Below the pieces are notes generated by a model, which was given only the letters and a program-made list of their open reading frames with translations, ran no database searches and had not been told where the DNA came from. Positions 61,601 to 64,000 of a stretch of DNA of 64,000 bases are shown here, in pieces. The translations under genes and the position numbers were made by a program. Every line of letters begins with the position of its first letter. The stretch's first letter is position 1. The stretch comes from Enoplosus armatus (taxonomy: Eukaryota; Chordata; Actinopteri; Centrarchiformes; Enoplosidae), in contig NC_092196.1 of NCBI RefSeq assembly GCF_043641665.1, positions 14,939,692-15,003,691 on the forward strand, written 5' to 3'.

Positions 61601-62964
61601 AAATGTTTCATGAGGGTTTATGAAGACAAATCCATCACTTAGTTTAATAAGTTATCTGTACATGTGAAAGTGCTGTGCTGTCTTTCTTAACGGCTGCAGT
61701 TTTTAATAAGGCTTTCAATAAACCTGGATAATACAGGAGCTTGTTATAAAGAACTCCTTATCATGAGGAGAACACAGTGGCACCATCAATCTTTTGCTAC
61801 CTTAAATTACATCGAAATCTGATTTTACTCATTACACCACCCCCTTGTTGAGGTGTGGCGAAGTGAAAGAATTGTCAAAGCTGTCCTCTGCATCACTTCA
61901 TGAGACAGCATTGATAATTTGAGACTTTCCAAATTAATTAGCACAGTAATAAAGTTTCTTGCTGACCAGTGGGGAATAAGAGCCTAATTAACCTATTTTC
62001 TGTATTAATGATCTGTTTTTATCAGACACATTCTAGACCAAGGACTGGTGGACTCTCCACATTTTAAAGTTTATAAACTTCAACCACTAACAACGGTCGA
62101 GATGAGGTCATGAACATTTTTTTTATCTTCATATCCAAGTTATTGGTGCTGGACTCACAGTGGATTAATACTGGCAACTCCTCTGAGTCAGGGTACCTTT
62201 TAAAGGAAGCCATTTACGTCACGACGGAATAACAGAATGAGTGTTGATTCCCAACCTCATGACATTTAAAATAACAGTCATGGAGATTTTGTGACAGGTC
62301 AAGCTTAGAAGGAGTAAGTAATTAATGAATGATCAAAACTAAATGTCATGCATATCGATACTCAGATATATAGAACACACAGCACATACAGCAGTCTTCA
62401 AACTGCTGCCTGAGAATTGGTACATTCCACTAATCTCCTCCAATCTAAATGAGGAGAAGACACTCTGAACATCTGTTTGTTCTGTCATGCCAGTAGGCAG
62501 GGGGCCAGTCTATTTGCTCTGCACCCTTTAATTTACCAGATGTCTACTGTAGGATTAGTACAGTTTTACAAAGAGCAGTCATGACTCTCCAGCTGGGTCC
62601 CCACAAAAAAAAGCCTACTTAAGGGAAAGTGACACTACCAAGTTAGAGAAATAATTATTCTATATTCACATCCATCCATCAAACTGATTTATATCCTCAT
62701 GCAACAGTCACATAGAGGAACCCAAGCCAGTTTAAATTAAATGAATAAAAAAATAATTTGTTGCTGCAAACAACAGAAACAGTGTCTGAATTTCTGCATT
62801 AACTTGTGATTTCCCTCTTTTAGATAGCAACCAGATGAACAACACGGTTCAAACATCAACTTTGATAACGCAGCCTTACCCGGCTGTGGGACAGATCACC
62901 AGCCCCTATGAACAACAGAAGCCTGTCAAGGATCTCAACAAGTACGCCACGCTCAAGGCTGTGG
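52609..62964 (+). CDS. shisa9: Shisa family member 9 (CKAMP44), 5' part
   Basis: Three of the coding exons are in the window: 52609..53117 (509 nt), 55831..55937 (107 nt) and 62824..62964 (141 nt); the gene continues right. Phases 2, 1 and 1 fit. Residues 1-20 look like a signal peptide (LLLGYFLVKVMVCDA). The ectodomain has the Shisa cysteine array (C57, C73, C81, C82, C85, C90, C91, C103) with [20 protein letters not shown] and the CCGTCGFRFCC core, and a sequon at N38. The membrane segment is ~133-154 (NLIVYVICGVVAIMALIGIF), followed by the juxtamembrane GLEKTHRPHRENMSR. Exon 2 gives ALAHVIRHPATEHTDD and QHYENIQTR. Exon 3 gives NQMNNTVQTS and ITSPYEQQKPVKDLNKYATL, both matching SHISA9 rather than SHISA6/7. 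The family protein is an AMPA-receptor auxiliary subunit in neurons. The C-terminal PDZ ligand is outside the window. Confidence 0.95.
53884..53913. repeat. (CA)n microsatellite
   Basis: An acacac run of about 30 nt with one internal G interruption, in shisa9 intron 1. Confidence 0.9.
55300..55341. repeat. (TG)n-(TA)n compound microsatellite
   Basis: tgtgtgtgtgtgtatgta followed by about 22 nt of alternating at, in shisa9 intron 1. Confidence 0.9.
55938..62823 (+). other. shisa9: shisa9 intron 2
   Basis: A 6.9-kb intron with donor GTAAGT and acceptor ctcttttag. It is AT-rich, with an AT-only near-palindromic patch around 60127-60191. No exon, RNA gene or well-defined transposon copy was recognised inside it. 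Confidence 0.75.
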
Positions 62965-64000
62965 GTAAGGAGTTGTTTACAGTCAGCCATAATGATGAAA
63001 AAGCAGTTACCATTCATCATTTGATCTGATTAGGTAGCAGATTACATCCTCTATAAATAAAACTAGCATAATTAATCAGGGTTTCCCTGCATCATGTAAG
63101 AAGGAGTGTCGAGGTTCAATTGAGTGAACCGGAAACAACAGAGTATGTAATCGGAGTAATTATGAGGACAGGTTTATAAAGGTTATGAGGCAGAACATTT
63201 TTTCATGAAATGTTTCATGGGATCCTAGTCAAATTAAATGTGGTAAATTTTTTGTTAAACACTATCTCAACAGACAAAAAACACATTATTAAAATGTTCT
63301 TCTTGCAGCAGTTATTAGTGCTGTCATCTGTCATATAGTTTTTTTATGTGTTAGATACGTACTTCAAGATGTCTGTTTCTTTAAATAGAAAGCTAGTTGG
63401 TTTGAATCTTCATCAGATCTCTGGCTGTGTCAGTTAATCCATAGTCCATCAATGCCAACAGAGAGGGGGACTGAAAGTTTATTTATAGAAGCAAGTTTGT
63501 TGTTCTTCTCGTGCTAATTTTGGAAAGTCTGCAGCCAGTGCCTGGACAAACAGCATTTGAAACAAGAAATAATAGCCAATGCCAAAATAGCGCCTCTCAG
63601 CAAGATGGTGCCAAATGATTTTTCAAGTCTTGAAGAAAAAAACAAAACATGTTTGTAGTGTTAAAGTATGTAAATGAAAATACATTCAACAAATCATAAA
63701 ATAAAACAAGATGGATACTGTAGTGCAAAATAATAAAGTTACCCCTTTCATGTACATTAGGGAAATTATATGAGTTTTGTGAGTCCCTAAAGTGTTCGCG
63801 CTGATATTAAAATAATGATAACAGCCAACAGGTGATGCTGACAGTCTATATGTTACAGTGGAGTGGAGCACATATAGTCAGGCACACTTCATAACCAAAT
63901 AAAACCATGTTGATGAATGGGTCATCTGTTATGCATACCCAATAGCTTTAACACTACATTTTGGAATTCTGGTTGTGAATGTGAAAAACAAGAATTCAGC
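62965..64000 (+). other. shisa9: shisa9 intron 3 (start)
   Basis: Begins with donor GTAAGG after the phase-1 exon end ..KAVG and runs off the window. No exon is seen here; the following SHISA9 exon must lie beyond 64000. Confidence 0.75.

Noticed and set aside
62824..62833. Second acceptor (ATAG) 4 nt inside shisa9 exon 3
   Set aside because: Using it would shift the frame; the first AG gives the in-frame SLHSNQMNN join expected for SHISA9.
1..64000. A novel defence-like, CRISPR or toxin-antitoxin system
   Set aside because: The window is ordinary vertebrate chromosomal DNA with spliced conserved genes; no prokaryotic gene architecture or repeat-spacer pattern exists.

Overview
The window is vertebrate nuclear DNA, most likely from a percomorph teleost. 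The genes are split by GT-AG introns, intergenic DNA is AT-rich, and interspersed repeats are of kinds familiar from spiny-rayed fish: L2/jockey-like LINE fragments, tRNA-derived SINE-like copies and non-autonomous DNA elements. There are no operons, CRISPR arrays or prokaryotic signals. All exon boundaries were placed by hand from splice dinucleotides, reading phase and remembered family sequences; no alignment was run.

Left third (1-12.6 kb), compact and gene-dense. It holds the 3' part of cdip1 (+, LITAF domain). Next is polr3k (-, RNA polymerase III subunit K, complete at 108 aa in three exons). Divergent to it is snrnp25 (+, U11/U12 snRNP 25 kDa, complete at 174 aa in five exons), across a roughly 580-bp bidirectional promoter with an NRF1-type palindrome. 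Then comes a second LITAF-domain gene with a coiled-coil N terminus (+, 208 aa, five coding exons), followed by a degraded 1.5-kb LINE. The polr3k-snrnp25 pair is also head-to-head in human 16p13.3.

Middle (15-30 kb). On the minus strand lies mrtfb/mkl2, a coactivator of SRF. Thirteen downstream coding exons were resolved, carrying three RPEL actin-binding motifs, a basic and Q-rich region, a SAP domain, a leucine-zipper-like coiled coil and a C-terminal activation region. A phase-compatible short first exon lies at 26.8 kb. A further upstream exon at 30.1 kb resembles the long MRTF N terminus but has no canonical donor in the required phase.

Right (30-64 kb). A gene-poor stretch of about 22 kb holds only repeats, two hairpins and possible regulatory DNA. 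The 5' half of shisa9 (+, AMPA-receptor auxiliary protein CKAMP44) follows, with three coding exons at 52.6, 55.8 and 62.8 kb; the gene continues past the right edge. mrtfb-shisa9 linkage matches human 16p13.12.

The genes do not form one pathway. I see no convincing novel system. The observations worth checking are the mrtfb promoter and splice-site questions, transposon-supplied polyadenylation signals, a shared intron position in the two LITAF genes, a LINE 5'-junction hairpin and two intergenic hairpins.
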